A stretch of DNA of 64,000 nt. Source: Branchinecta lynchi (taxonomy: Eukaryota; Arthropoda; Branchiopoda; Anostraca; Branchinectidae). Every line of letters begins with the position of its first letter. The stretch's first letter is position 1. The notes beneath the pieces were generated by a model. That model made no database searches and was not told where the DNA came from. It saw nothing but the letters and a program-made list of their open reading frames with translations. A program made the translations under genes and the position numbers. Below, piece after piece: positions 26,501-41,500 of this stretch. The DNA lies in the NCBI GenBank assembly GCA_023053575.1, contig JAKZAP010000018.1:13048202-13112201 (forward strand). Direction: 5' to 3'.

Positions 26501-29500
26501 CTTTAAAACTAGGCTGTGGTTTCAACAAATAACCCACGGTTTTGGCTGTTTTAAGACTTTTCCCAGACTCGTTGACTTATAGCGAATACAGGGACACAAT
26601 TTACATAACCGTTTTTTCTGATGGAAAAACTTCTCGCAGACAACCGTCGACAGCGTGATACACATCGAAGGCAGCAAAACACGGCAAGTGAGAAAATCAG
26701 CGTGGTTTTTGTTAGAGGGGTTAGAATGTACCGTACGTCCGGGTTTAGAAATATATGGAGTGATCCTGGAAGTAGGTTGCGTTAGTATTATAGGTAAGAT
26801 AGGTCCTTTAAGATATTTGATTGAAAAAAGTTGATTGAAATTATCTTTTCTCAGAGCTCAGAGACTACCGAAAGTGGTTCAGATGGCGAGATGAGGCGAC
26901 TGAAGCGTCGACCCGGTTCAAACCGTATGGTGAAAAATACCCGTACTACAGAAGACATGTGCCGTAGGAAAATTATTAAAAGAGGAAAGATGTCGAGGTA
27001 TGTGCAGGTTTTATCATCCCGTCGCTGATCTTGAAGGTGGGTTCAAAAATATGCTGTTTCTGCTGGAAAAACAACTCTGCTTTCTGTTGTCTGAGACCTG
27101 TAAATTTTCCTTTAAATCAAAACGTCATGATAGTATAAAAATACTACATACCCATTCGCTTCCTTCACTTGGTAATTGCAGAGTCTCTAAGCCCCTTGCT
27201 TATCTCCTGGATTTCTTTTCGCCCAAATTGGTGAAGCCGGTATTCCTAAATTTCTCCCGTCAGAAGAGTGAATGATCTGCGAACAATTAGCAAAGGCATA
27301 TTTGCGAGTTTTAGGTAACATCGTGTAAACAATTAATCCTTGTGAATATTTTGAATTCGTTATTTGTTTTCTGTTTTGGTCGAGATGGGTTTTCTGTTTT
27401 GATGGAAATGTGAAGACAGGAAAGGATTCGTTAAATCTTGTCTGGCCTAACTGTGCGTTCACATTGACGCGAATATTCGCAGAACATCCCAATTTCTCGT
27501 CTGCCACAAATTTCGTGCCATAAAGCTACAAATTCGCTACGATTTGTCTTAGAATCGCTGTAGTTGGATTATTTCTCAAAATATAGGAAAATGGATATAA
27601 TTGTTGGAAAAATTATGTTAGCTGTGAAATGTCATCCAGTTATACATGCAAAGAACAGTAAGAAACAAGGAGGGACATTTGGTCAAAGCCTAGGAGAAAT
27701 TTGCTTCAGAGGTAGTGAGGGAAGGAAGGACAAGAAAATAATTTGCCACCTTTTGTAGCTGAACCCAATCGTCGTGTGTGAACTCTGCTGCCACAAAACT
27801 ACAACGAAATGAAGTTCGCGCCCGAGTCCTCTGTGTGAACGCACAGTAACGGTGGCCTAAACGGTTGGACCTGTAAGACGCAAAAGCTGAGGATTGGATT
27901 AAGAAGTCCGTTTTTAGATTCGTACCTCAATGTAGTTCGAGTAACAGATGCCTTTAACAGAATTTTCTGTGGAGTTCCTCAAAGTACGCTTTTGGGTCCG
28001 CTGCTGTTTCTAGTTATGGTCAATGAGCTTGCGACATTGATGGATGATCGCTGGAAATACGTAGATGACCTCTCCTTGTTAGAAGTCTGCCGTAGAAATT
28101 TATAAAGCAAAGCACAACAAATCATAGATGATATTTCTGATGAAGTATCTGCAGACCAGATGGTTGTAAACACGGAAATATCAGTGGTCCTAACGATCTC
28201 TTTTCAAAAAAGTGTACCCAAATTTTGTCCCCCAATCCCCAGTGCGCAACATGTTACAGAAATAAAACTGCTGGTGTACCCATCACGAATGATATGAAGT
28301 TGGAAAAGCACGTAGATTCCATTTTAAAGAAGGCCAATATGGGCCTTCGGGGACTCAAACTTCTTTCCCGTCATGGTGTCCCTTCCGAACATCTGCTGCG
28401 TATTTATTTTTTATGGCACTTGCCCTTCGGCCAAGTGCCATATAGCGATCGCAATTTCTGTCCGTCCGTCGGTCTGTCGGTCTGTCGGTCTGTCCAGGTT
28501 TTGCTAGTTCGGGCACTTCCACATAAGCTAGGATGATAAAACTTGGCAGGCATATCAGGGACCCCAAATGATTAAGTTGGAAATAGTCACTTCCCCGATC
28601 CGAGCACCGTGGGGGGAGTGGAGGGAGGGGGAATCCGGAATCTTGAGGTATTTTTAACTTTTGAACGGGTGATCGGATCTCGATGAAACTTGATATTTGG
28701 AACGACCTCATGCCTCAGACGACCCACTTAAAATCCGGACCGGATCCGGTGACTTTTGGGGGGAGCTGGAAGGGGCAACCGGAAATCTTGGGAAACGCTA
28801 TGAGTGGAGGGATCGAGATGAAACTTGGTGGGAAGACACCTAGCAAACACTAGATACATCGTTGACATAACCGAGCCGATTCGGGCACTGTGGGGGGGAG
28901 TGGATGGAGGGGGAATCCGGAATCTTGAGGTATTTATAACTTTTGAACGGATGATCGGATCTCGATGGAACTTGATATTTGGAAAGACCTCATGCCTCAG
29001 ACGACCTACTTAAAATCCGGACCGGATCCGGTGACTTTTGGGGGGAGCTGGAGGGGGCAACCGGAAATCTTGGGAAACGCTATGAGTGGAGGGATCGAGA
29101 TGAAACTTGGTGGGAAGACACCTAGCAAACACTAGATACATCATTGACATAACCGAGCCGATTCGGGTACTGTGGGGGGAGTAGAGGGAGGGGGAATCCG
29201 GAATCTTGATGTATTTATAACTTTTGAACGGGTGATCGGATCTCGATGGAACTTGATATTTGGAAAGACCTCATCCCTCAGACGACCCACTTAAAATCTG
29301 GACCGGATCCGGTGACTTTTGGGAGGAGCTGGAGGGGGCAACCGGAAATCTTGGGAAACGCTATGAGTGGAGGGATCGAGATGAAACTTGGTGGGAAGAC
29401 ACCTAGCAAACACTAGATACATCGTTGACATAACCGAGCCGATTCGGGCACTGTGGGGGGAGTAGAGGGAGGGGGAATCCGGAATCTTGAGGTATTTATA

Positions 29501-32500
29501 ACTTTTGAACGGGGGATCGGATGTCGATGGAACTTGATATTTGGAAAGACCTCATCCCTCAGACGACCCACTTAAAATCTAGACCGGATCCGGTGACTTT
29601 TGGGGGGAGCTGGAGGGGGCAACCGGAAATCTTGGGAAACGCTATGAGTGGAGGGATCGAGATGAAACTTGGTGGGAAGACACCTAGCAAACACTAGATA
29701 CATCATTGACATAACCGAGCCGATTCGGGTACTGTGGGGGGAGTAGAGGGAGGGGGAATCCGGAATCTTGAGGTATTTATAACTTTTGAACGGGTGATCG
29801 GATCTCGATGGAACTTGATATTTGGAAAGACCTCATCCCTCAGACGACCCACTTAAAATCTGGACCGGATCCGGTGATTTTTGGGGGGAGCTGGAGGGGG
29901 CAACCGGAAATCTTGGGAAACGCTATGAGTGGAGGGATCGAGATGAAACTTGGTGGGAAGACACCTAGCAAACACTAGATATATCATTGACATAACCGAG
30001 CCGTGCCTACTCGTAACAAGTGCCATATGAGCTCGTAGCTCTTGTTGTTCATTCGCCCAGCCCTAGAATACTGCTGTCCTGTATGGCATGTTGGTGTGAC
30101 TCGCGAGCAATCGGATGCTCTAGAGAGGATACAATACCAAGCTCTCCTAGTAACGGATAAATCTCTGAAAGTCCCTTATATTTATTTTCTGAAAAAATTT
30201 AATCTGACAACCCTGTCTCACTGTCGCGAAAATTTGTGCTTACAGTTTGGAGGGGAGATTCTTCTGAACCCAGTCCTTCGCGACATCTTGCCCCCCCCCC
30301 CCAGCTTTACAACAGAAAGCCTCAAAGACAAGCTTCCGAACCAGTCCCCACCCTTCAACCAGTGTTTTGCCGACACGTGAGATACAAGAACATCTTTGTT
30401 TCCCTACGTAACAGAAATTAGTAGGTTATAATTTTACCCCACGCTGTTTATTTCCCGAATCGTTACTTTTTGTATTCTTTGTTCTCAGTATTTTATATAA
30501 AATTTGACCACTTTCTAGTATATGTTGACAACTTTGGTTAGTTTTTAATGTATGTCGACTTTACCACTGCTATTCAGCTAGTCCGTAATTGGTGTTGAAA
30601 TAAAATTGAATTGAATTGAACGGACCTTGCCTTATTCCGTATCATCATAAAAAGGTTGCCCTTCCGGGAAAAAGTGACCTTGGTGAGAAAGTTTCGTCAT
30701 TGGAATATAAGTAGTAAAGGCACTTGTGAATAATCAACTTGGGAACAACCTGTCCTTGATGTTAACTCTGTTCGGGTGCCGTAGCCCGGTAACCTTAGCA
30801 AACCAGATGTAAGTTCTAATTCGGGGCTAGAAGGATATTTCCAACGCTACTAAAAGTTACCAAATTTGTGTCTTCTCGTTGGATACATTATATAGAGTTT
30901 TATTATATTAAGTTTTAGTTTGGTTTACTTTCTGGATCCCAAAGCGTAAGTGACCATAAAAGTTTTCCGTCTGTCCGTTCGTCCGTGAGTCCGTTCGTCC
31001 GTCTGCCTGTCGGTTAGCACGATAACTCTCGAAGGAGTTGATATATTTTATTCAAACTTGGCATGAGGACTCATTGGATCAAAGCACAGGTCAAGTTCGA
31101 TAAGATGTGGCCTATAGCCCTACATTCATGATTTTAAAGGTGGGGGAGGGGTTTCAAATTAAGGGGCGAAAAAAATATTTTTTAAGGAGACATACTGAAT
31201 CCGAATATGAAAATAATTTTCTCGCCGGACAAGTAGTTTAATCTGAAGTTGATTAGAGGTTCAGTTTAGAGTTAAGGAGACATGCTGAACCCGAATATTT
31301 TGTTTTCTTGCCGTGCAAGTGGTTCACACAAATTTGTGGAAAGTCGAAGTTTAATCCTCAGCATGTCTGAAAAAGACATGCTGAATCAGAGTATGAAAAT
31401 TATTTTCTTGCCGGACAAGAGTTGGCCCGGAATCCGGCCAGAACTGGAAATATAGCATGCAGTTTTAAAAGCAAATGATATAGTCGGTATAGGGTAAGGA
31501 GACATGCTGTTGCAGCTTTCGAACATACTAAGAGATTCGGTATCGAGTAAGGAGACATGCTGAATCCAATTTTGAACTTTGTTTCCTTGACGCGGATAAA
31601 GCCGGCAAAATTTGCCAAAACCCGGAAACTTGGATCGAAAGGTTCGCCTCTTAATGTCACCAGCTCTTTTGCACTGCATGCAGTTTGCAGAGAGTAGCCT
31701 ATTGCTAAAAGGAGGAATTTAGTCAAGTGGTCAAGTTGGTCTGAAGTCGACCAGAGATGAGATGTCGGAGTAAACATGCATGCTGAATCCAAATCTGAAC
31801 TTGGTTATAGGTTATAGCAAAATGTTAAAGGGGCTTGCCGAAGACCGGAAATGTGCAAGATTCGCTTGTCTGGATCGTGTGGTCCAATAAATAAGTTTGT
31901 CAAAAACCCCAAAACAATACCGTACATGTCAAAAAGAATGCGTAACCTTATTAACGGAAGAAGAAAGCTTGGAAAAAGTTAAAAACGAATGACTCAGATG
32001 AAAATAAACAAAAGTTCAAAGCAGCATCCAGTCAAGTAGGAAAGACTTCAAGGCAAATTATAGAAAAGTATGAAATTATAGAAACGTATGAAGAACAGAT
32101 TGCAGAGGAGATCAAAGAGTCCCAAAGAAATTTTGGAAGTATGTTTCCCAAGCAAAACCAGACAGGCACTCTATTCCCAACCTAAATGACAGAAATGGTG
32201 TTCAGATATCAGTATTCTATTCGCAAATGAATTTAACAGATAGTTTACAAATGTGTATACAGCTGAACCAAGTGGAGAACTCCCTTCCTTCCTACTTACA
32301 ACATACCCACAAAAATGCAGAAAATAACTGTGTCAACGACAGACGTGAGAAAGAGACTGACAAAGATCGACCCTTCAAAATCGATAGGCCCTGGTGGAAT
32401 CCACCCCCGTCTCCTCAAGGAAACAGCTGAAATAGTTGCAGAACCCCTTTCCAGGATATTCCAAATCTCATTAGAACTTTCAGAAGTCCTCACTGACTGG

Positions 32501-35500
32501 AAAAAAAACGACGGTGATCCCAGTTCACAAAAAAGAAGGACGAAACAAGGCAGGAAACTGTAGGCCCATAAGTGTACCAGTGTGGTAGCAAAGTTGATTG
32601 AGGGGATAGTGAATAGTGCCATTATGGAACACCTTGAGTGAAAGCCAGCATGTGTTTCGCCCCAACAGGTCAGTCGACACAAATTTCCACCACACATATC
32701 ATGATGTAACTGACATGTTGGACAAACACATACCTGTTGATGTGATCCTACTTGATCAGGAGAAGGCCTTGGACAAAATTGCCCACAGGAGACTTATGTT
32801 GAAACTCAAAGCAGTTGGAACCGAAGAGGAAACAGTCAAGTGGATGAGTTCCTTAGCGGCAGAACTCAGCGAGTCTGCATTTGGGGTAGTAACGGGTTTC
32901 AAGCATTATCAGACGGAACTGCCGTAGTGGTGTCCCGCAAGGAACAATCCTTGGTACGACCCTTTACAGTATATATGTCAATGACATGTGTAAGCCTCTG
33001 AAAAACAAAAACACCCTGTACGCAGACGACACCAAGCTCTTCCGACGAGCCGACCATAGGAGTATCCAAGCCAACCTAAACCTACTCACAGCCTGGGCAG
33101 ACACTTGGTTAACTAAGTTAAACGCAATTCATCATCATTCATCATTCATCATTCAAACGTCATTCATATTGGACATAACAATCCCCACAACCAATCCACC
33201 ATGGATACCCCCGGGGAAGACAAGTAATAGAGAGGAGCAACTGCGAAAGGGACCTTGGTGTGCTTATCGATGCCCAGCTCAGGTTTCACAAGCACACGCA
33301 AAACGTCGTGAGTTATGCCAATCGAACACTTGGAATCATCAAGCGAACTCTAAGCAGTAGGAGTCCTAAGGTGATCAGCAAGTTGTACACGTCACTCGTC
33401 AGGCCGAAGCTGGAAGTTGGAGTCTCACTAGCATACCGACAATACGAGATGGACAAACGCCTTATCGAAGGTGTCCAGCGACGTGCCATGAAAATGGTCA
33501 AAGGAATGCAAAGCACCCCATACCCAGAACGACTCAAAGCCCTGAACATCCCCACAATGACCTACAGGAGAAATTGTGGTGATATGATTGCTGTGTTCAA
33601 AAGTTTGAGCAACAACATCCCACCCAACATTTTCGTGCCAAACACAGGATGAACCACCTGGGGCCACCCACAAAAGCTGACGAAGAGGCCTGTACTGAAG
33701 CGGCATGCACAAAACTTTTTCACAAGTAATTACATCAACTTGTGGAACGCGCTAGCAGATTCCAGTGTTACCTGCCAAACAACAAGCTTCAAACAACATT
33801 TGGACAAGGAGTGGTTAGGCAAACTGTGGAGATTCAACTGGAAACCTGAACAAGACAGCACCCATGAAGCAGTCTAGAANNNNNNNNNNNNNNNNNNNNN
33901 NNNNNNNNNNNNNNNNNNNNNNNNNNNNNNNNNNNNNNNNNNNNNNNNNNNNNNNNNNNNNNNNNNNNNNNNNNNNNNNGAGTGTTCTAGACTGCCATGA
34001 AGGCGTATATTAGGAGAAATCCTATTCGCCTGCAATTGCAAATTTGCAGGTCAATATTGAATATTTGGGATCTCATCGAAACCTTTGGTGTTGTTGCTGT
34101 TGTTCATGAAATAAAACACTGGTATTAGAAGAACTTCTTATCATCCGAACATGGTAGTTTTCGTCCCACGTGAAGAGAGTTCTGCCCCTAGCAGGTGGCA
34201 GCATCCATTCATATACTGCACAGTAATTAAAGCACAATGGACACTTCTAATCTTTACTTTGTATTAAATGCTTCACAACTAAACATTTCCGACTTCCTTT
34301 AGAAGGCGCTACGAAAATCGGCCGTTTTCTTGTTATCCCTTGTCTTTACCTCTCTGGCATTTCGACGATCCAAATCTTAGGAGCTGGGATATCGTGGCAG
34401 GAAATTTAAAAACTCCCGGCAATGCTTGATAGAAAAAGATATATTTGAGATGTTACCAAAGTCAAGCCGCAGTTGCAGTTTACCTGATTGTTCTAGCGTT
34501 TCATCAGAAGTTCCATGTCTTAAATTGCCTATTAAAAGTTTTTCTTTGTGGAATAGTGTTGTGAAGCTTGATTATCTTGCTTTATAAAATGTACCAGAAT
34601 ATGCAATAAGCTTATAAAAATAACAGAGGTACAAAAATCATTCAAAAACAAATAATCTATTCAAATCTGAATTATACAAGCTGTTTTATGCATAAAATAA
34701 AGACCTACTAAGTATTATAAGAAACATCACTTATATCTTTGTCCAAGCTAGTAAATTGAGCATGTACTGGGCTAAAAAATTACGCTTTGAAATATCACAG
34801 AGAGGAAATTGTTGAAAAAGCTGCTGATCTAGGGGGTAAGCATTGTTCCTAGGTTGTTACAGAGTGGGATTGGGGTAGTTTGATTTGCCCATTGAACTTT
34901 AAATTAGTAATAATAAAACAAAATAAAATAAACCGAACGTTAAAATTTTTAAACAGGGTTTTGAAAATTCGTGACCGCGCTTGTGACGTACGCACGGATT
35001 TAAATGTCTCATATGCCAGTCTCAGAGGTTTTAAACAGTCGGGTTACGGAAGGGGGAAGTATGTGATTAGATACTACTCCGTGCTCAATAGTTTAAAACT
35101 CATTGTGATTGCAGGACCCGCATGAAGGCCCTACTTCAGCATAAGCCCACCGAATCAGAAATATCAAACCTACTAAGAGACTTCACTGTCGATTTCCTGC
35201 TGAAAGGGTATGGAAACCTAGTTGGCGACTTACACGATCAGATTATTGGACAGCTCTGTGTTACAATGGATAAGTCACATATGATGTGGCTCATTACGTA
35301 TTTTTTGAGGTTTGCCACACAGCTTAAGATGGATGTCACCCGACTCTGGTAAGTCTGTTATGCAGGGATACCTTCACTGTAAAAAAAAAAATATTGCAGT
35401 ATTTGCCATGGGATTAATATTGTCTCTATTGAGATAAAATTATTTTTACTTCGGGTTGATCTTATCCCAGTAGAGATAAGATTAATCCCAGTAGCAAATA

Positions 35501-38500
35501 CTGCAGTTAACGTTAATCCTTTCTTGGAGAAACTTGTGTACAGTCTTCTTCTGTCCCTAGCGCTTTCCAGTCCTGTCCACCTCATTCATATTCACCTCAT
35601 GTACACCTCATTCATAAACATGCTTGTGGCACGTGGGCAGGGATGTGCATGGTGCTCATACGTATGTGTACACCTTATTTTCAATATAACTACTAATATA
35701 CAATACTTTGGTTATTAAACATTTGTTGACATTTTCTTTATTATTTTGAATTTGAAATTGTTGTATACTGGCCCCTCTAAGGATAAGGGGTACACAGACG
35801 CATACGCGCAGTGCTCACTCTTGCCCCGGCGTTAGAGCGTGGTTATCAAAAAAGGGCTATTATACTATATAGATTGGTAGAAAAAGGTGAAGTTAAAAGA
35901 GTAGCATTAGCCTTTTCAGACCACACTAGGCGGTGCTGACCTCTTGATACTCTGACCTCAGCCATGAAGTGTGATTGGTGTCTGGGGGCAAGCCATCCTG
36001 TGCTTTCGCTCAGCCTTTCTTGTTACCTTCCCAGATTTTCCAGGTACACATTTGAAGCTGCGGGGCCTTTGGCTTGCCTCAGAAGGTCACGCCACCAACC
36101 CCCGTCCCAAACCAAACGGTTGGCACCATCGAGATTCGAACAAGCAACTCTTCGGTTGCGAGTTCAGCCTGATAACCCTTTTGGAATTGCATTTTTGCAC
36201 TGCTGCTTCCAGCTGATATTAAAGTTTAACTGAAAAGCCAACTTATTTTTGTGTTTTTTAATTGAATACAGTGAATTATTTGGATTCTGCATAGGGATTT
36301 TTATTGCCACTATCTGCTCTAATTATGACGATCACCCCACAGCGTAGATTCTACTACGACTTTGAAAATTTGAATCTCAACACGAACGCGGCTTTTCAGT
36401 GGGCAGTGGTGAGATTCGTGAAGATTGCTTAGAGCCTGAACAAAAAAAATCATAAATCTCTCGTAAGCAACAACAACGTAAGTAAACAAAAAAAATACAA
36501 GCGCATAGAGGTGCCACAAATCCCATGGAAGTTCCACTATTAGAAAATCGATTATTTGTGAATAGCTGAACAACGAAGTAACACATTTTCTTAGTGAATA
36601 AGTGATGGGTAAACAGATTGTCCCATCCCAGCCCTTTTCGGTTAAACTTTAAATATTTCTTCATTCCTCTGTAGGCCTGTTTTGTCTCCTGGGATGTTGG
36701 CTTACTTGATTGCAGAGAGCGTTAATTTGAATGAAGAGTTGGAGCTGGTGGCTCATTCGCCTAAGAAGAATATCAAGCCGTACCTGCGCAGACTGCACCT
36801 GGTGAGTAGTGCCTTTATGATATAAATCCCAGCTCAGAAGGGTAGTGACGGATAGTATGATTATGAATTATTAAATTTATTATTTATTTATTTATTTATT
36901 TATTACCCGTAATTTCAAACAGAAAAGGGACGGAGTACAAAAATGAAAAGAAAAACAAAACAAAAGCAAAACGTAACACTTTCATGGGAAACACATACAA
37001 AAATCGACAATTACTAACTGAGACTCTCTGACTGACTAAAAACCGAACACGATTACATACATATACACTTAAACTTTCAGAATTTTGCTCCAAGGGTGGG
37101 ACTAGATTTTTGAGTTGTACTTGCTAATCAGGTTAGAAATAGCAAGCTCAGGGTCTTTTATGTCACATATTTTCATCATTTTGGTATTTCTTGTCCAGGG
37201 GGGAGCCGAAGTAAGTATTTGGAGAATCTGAAGAAAGTGGAACGGAGTTTATTTTTTTCACTAGCTGAGAATATTCGCCAGAACGGAGATAGGTAAAGAA
37301 ATTGGGGTTTTGCAACGGAGTTATAAAGGGAAGCTAGGATTTTTCGGTTCAAACGGGTTACATTCTTTACAAGTAGAGAATAGGACGCGCATATTTTTCT
37401 TTCAAAATGTCCAGTTAGAAGCCGGCGGGTGTGTTTTAATGACGAGCAAATGGGGAGACCAAGGTAAACAATGCTCTCAGCGGGTTTTATATTGATATCA
37501 CCAAGAGCAATGGAGGGCACGGGGCCTTCAGCTCCCCAGTCAAATAGTATAACGTCTGACATAGCCGAATTAAATTCAAGACCTTGATGAACGTATTTGT
37601 TTTGCATAATTCTAAAATTTTCTTCTACCCGTTTGATTGACCTGCTTAAATTAGAAATATCGTCGGCATAACATACGAGAGAAATGTCAATGGCTTGGAG
37701 AACACATGAACAAAGACATAAAGATTGCGCTTCTAGGACACTATTATTGAACAGTGATGGCGAGGAGATAGCCCCCTGCCGAGTACCCAAAGAGTGGTTT
37801 CCCCTCTTGAATGGTCCGGAAGGTTGCATTCCCTTGCAAAGGTCCACAGGATTGAAAAGTTGGAGGTGCAAGTCTGGTCTGGTGAATTTGGTATTTTGTT
37901 ATTTATTTTGTATTTCTGGTATTGCGGATAATTACTCGTTATTTGTTTAAGTTAAACTGTTTTTTTCATTGTATGTTGTTCCCGAGCATTCGAGATGCCT
38001 CTCTGCCGGGAAAGAAGTGTAATTTATTTTAAAAAATTTACGTAATATATAAACCTGAACCTGAACCTAGTAGCGATGCAGGACTCCTGTCCTTCAAGGA
38101 ACTTTTCATACCTGGAATAGCCTACTAATCGCTCCGGCCACTCTCATATCAAAACATTTTGAACTTATGTTAGTGTTATTTCAGTTCAGTTCCTTCAATC
38201 CAATTTATTTTTAAACCATTCATGGACTAGCCGAATTTTCGTTTTTTTTGTCAACTAAAATAACTGTATCTGTATAAAATGACGTCAAACGTAAAGTGAA
38301 TAAATACAACAACAACAATAAAACAAGATACTCAGACAGCAATATAGGTTACTAAAAATTTAAAGAACAAAATAAAATGTTAGGCATACTTTTATATGCT
38401 GGCAGTTGATCTAACGGTTATCTGCCCTAACGGCTTTACACCGATTTACATTCGCCATGTTTTGGGTTTTTTTCTTGGCGGATCTTGCTTCCGCTTTTTC

Positions 38501-41500
38501 CCAAAACTGTAAGTAACGGTATTCCTATTTCTTCGTAAGTTTGTCCGCCCGTCCGTCTGTCAGCACGATAACTCCCGGAGGTTGAGATGTTTCCTTTAAA
38601 CTTGGTGTTAGACTCCTTTGGGTCAAAGTAAAGGTTGAATTCGTAGTTGGGGACTGTAGCTCTATAATTAACTGTGCAATGGGCGAGGGGGGTTAAGTAA
38701 AAAATCATTTTTCAAGCTAATAGACAGCCGACCTAGGGGTAAGAAGACAGACTAAATCCAGTTTGAATTTTATCTTCTTGCCGTAAAATTGGTCCTCCCG
38801 TGATCCGGTCAAAATCTGAAATTTTGTAGAAGTAAAAGTTGTTTCTGAAGTTGATTCAGGGGTAAGGAGACATGCTGAATTCATTGTTGAACATTATTTT
38901 CTTTCCGAAGATTTGGTTCGCCCGGAATGAGGCCAGAACTGGAAATTCGATTGAAGTAAAAGGTTTTTTGAAGATGAGGGGTTGAAATATATACTGACTC
39001 TATTTTTGAACTTTTTCCCTTGCCGAACGAGAGTTGGTCCGGAATCCAACTACGTAGCATACAACCGGAAATTTGGCAGCAGTAAAAGTTTTTTTTTGTT
39101 CAGTTTGAGGTTCAATACGTATAGACATATATATTACCCCACATGCGTGAAAATAAATGCTGTGTTCATATTTTTTTGTTAAGAGAGTTAAGAAGTGACA
39201 GTTAATTCTGAAGACGATTAGAGGTTAGTTAGGAGTAAGAGTGCATGCGTATTATCTTCTCAGCGAGTCAGTTTGTTGGCCGCAATCCGGGGAAAATCAG
39301 CACTTTCACTCTTCTGTACTATAGTTTTAACGTGCTCGAAGAAGGGCCGAGAAATAGCTCTAATAAAATTCAGCTGACATATCCATTTTGCACAGCTTGG
39401 GCTCAAAGAATATTAACTCAGTAAAAAAGTCCACAATAAGGAGTAAAATGAAAATAGACCGAGTGGCCTCCTTTAAAATTTAGTGTTTGCAAGGCCTATG
39501 CATAACCAAGGTTCGGTACGATGGAAAGGGTAAAGGAATCACAGACAAATAATCGAATAATGGGTAAAAATAAAATTTGACCAAGAGACCACTTTAAAAC
39601 AATAATTTTAGTAGTTGACGTCTGTATCAACCCAACTTTTTCTGCTCCTCTAACGACCATCTCTCTGGGTAGCCTGCTCAGGTTAATGAATATAAATATA
39701 TATATATTATTTATAACCCGCCAAACACAGAATGTGGTAGCGGAGTAAACGGAATAACGCGAAACTAGACCTACGTTGCGGCAACCTTTGTCCGGCTTCG
39801 CCGAATAAAGTGTTGCGAGAGCAACACTTTGGTTTTGTTTCTTCGCTGTCGGTAAAGTGCTGTAATTATCAATTTATCGAAGCTTTTAAAATGGTATGTT
39901 CTAAAAAGAATAATCACATGATCAAAAGCTGTTCTTTAGCGTTGTAAAACCAACAACAAAACAATATCGGAAGAAGGGACCAAATTGACTTTGCGGTCAG
40001 TTGAACTTTATCCTGTTCAATCGTAGATATCGTGACGGATGAAAACTTGGAACAATATCTTATATAATCTAGTTGATATTATAAAGCTATACGTAACTTT
40101 TCAGGATTAAAATACCATAGATGACACTATTAATTATTACAAAACTACCTTATTGTTTTACATTACCGTATCGTTTGTACCCGTTGCGTTAACAGTTAAT
40201 CCTAGGTTATAGCGATAGACCATCGATACAAACTTTCTTACCGTCATATTTACTAAAATCGAATACAATGTGCTCCAATTTTCAAAAATTTCTAGCCCCT
40301 CGTGAACCGATTCTTACTTACAAGTCCCTCTCCCGTGATAAAAAGCTGTTCTTTAGCGTTGTAAAACCAACAACAAAACAATATCGGAAGAAGGGAGCAA
40401 ATTGACTTTGCGGTCAGTTGAACTTTATCCTTTTCAATCGTAGATATCGTGACGGATGAAAACTTGGAACAATATCTTGTATAATCTAGTTGATATTATA
40501 AAGCTATCCGTAACTTTTCAGTATTAAAATACCATAGATGACACTATTAATTATTACAAAACTACCTTATTGTTTTACATTACTGTATCGTTTGTACCCG
40601 TTGCGTTAACAGTTAATCCTAGGTTATAGCGATAGACCATCGATACAAACTTTCTTACCGTCATATTTACAGAAATCGAATACAATGTGCACCAATTTTC
40701 AAAAATTTCTAGCCCCTCGTGAACCGATTCTTACTTACAAGTCCCTCTCCAATGATTGACATCAAATTCACCGGAAACAAATAATGGATACACCAGCTAG
40801 CAAAAGTTGCAAACCCCTCATCGCTGAAGATGATGATAGCATAAGCTTTTTAAACGGGATGTTCTAAAAAAATTAATCATATGATCCAAAGGTATTCTTC
40901 AGCGTTGTAAAAACACCAACAAAATAATATAGGAAGAAGGGACTAAATTAACTTTGCAGTCAGTTGAACTTTATCCTTTTCAATCGTAGACATCGTGACG
41001 GATGAAAACTTGGAACAATATCTTATATAATCTAGTTGGTATTAGAAAGCTATCCATAACTTTTCAGGATTAAAATACCATAGATGTCACTATTAATTTT
41101 CATGAAACTACCTCATTGCTTTACATTTTCGTTTGTATCCGTTGTGTAAACAGTTAATCCTAGGTTACACCGATAGACCATCGACACAAACTTTCTTACC
41201 GTCAGATTTATAGAAATCGAATACAATGTGCACCCATTTGCAAAAATTCCTAGCCCCTCGTGAACCGATTCCTACTTACAAGTCCCTCTCCCGTGATATA
41301 CATTAAGTTAACCGAAAACAAATAATGGGTACACCAGCTAGCAAAAGTTGCAAACCCATCATCGCAGAAGATGATTGTAGCATAACAGCCGATTATTACT
41401 TACAAGTCCCTTGCATATCTTACCATTGGGAACCAAATTGTTCTTACCATCGAATACACCAGAAACGAATAACAGGTACGCCAACTAGCAAAAGCTGCAA

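Noticed and set aside
28590..30003. Possible CRISPR-like array
   Set aside because: The 281-bp units are head-to-tail without spacers, and the window is animal nuclear DNA; it is a tandem satellite-type array.
27961..30380. Single host gene across the split frames
   Set aside because: Both halves carry LINE reverse transcriptase motifs and are separated by an insertion; frames contain stops.
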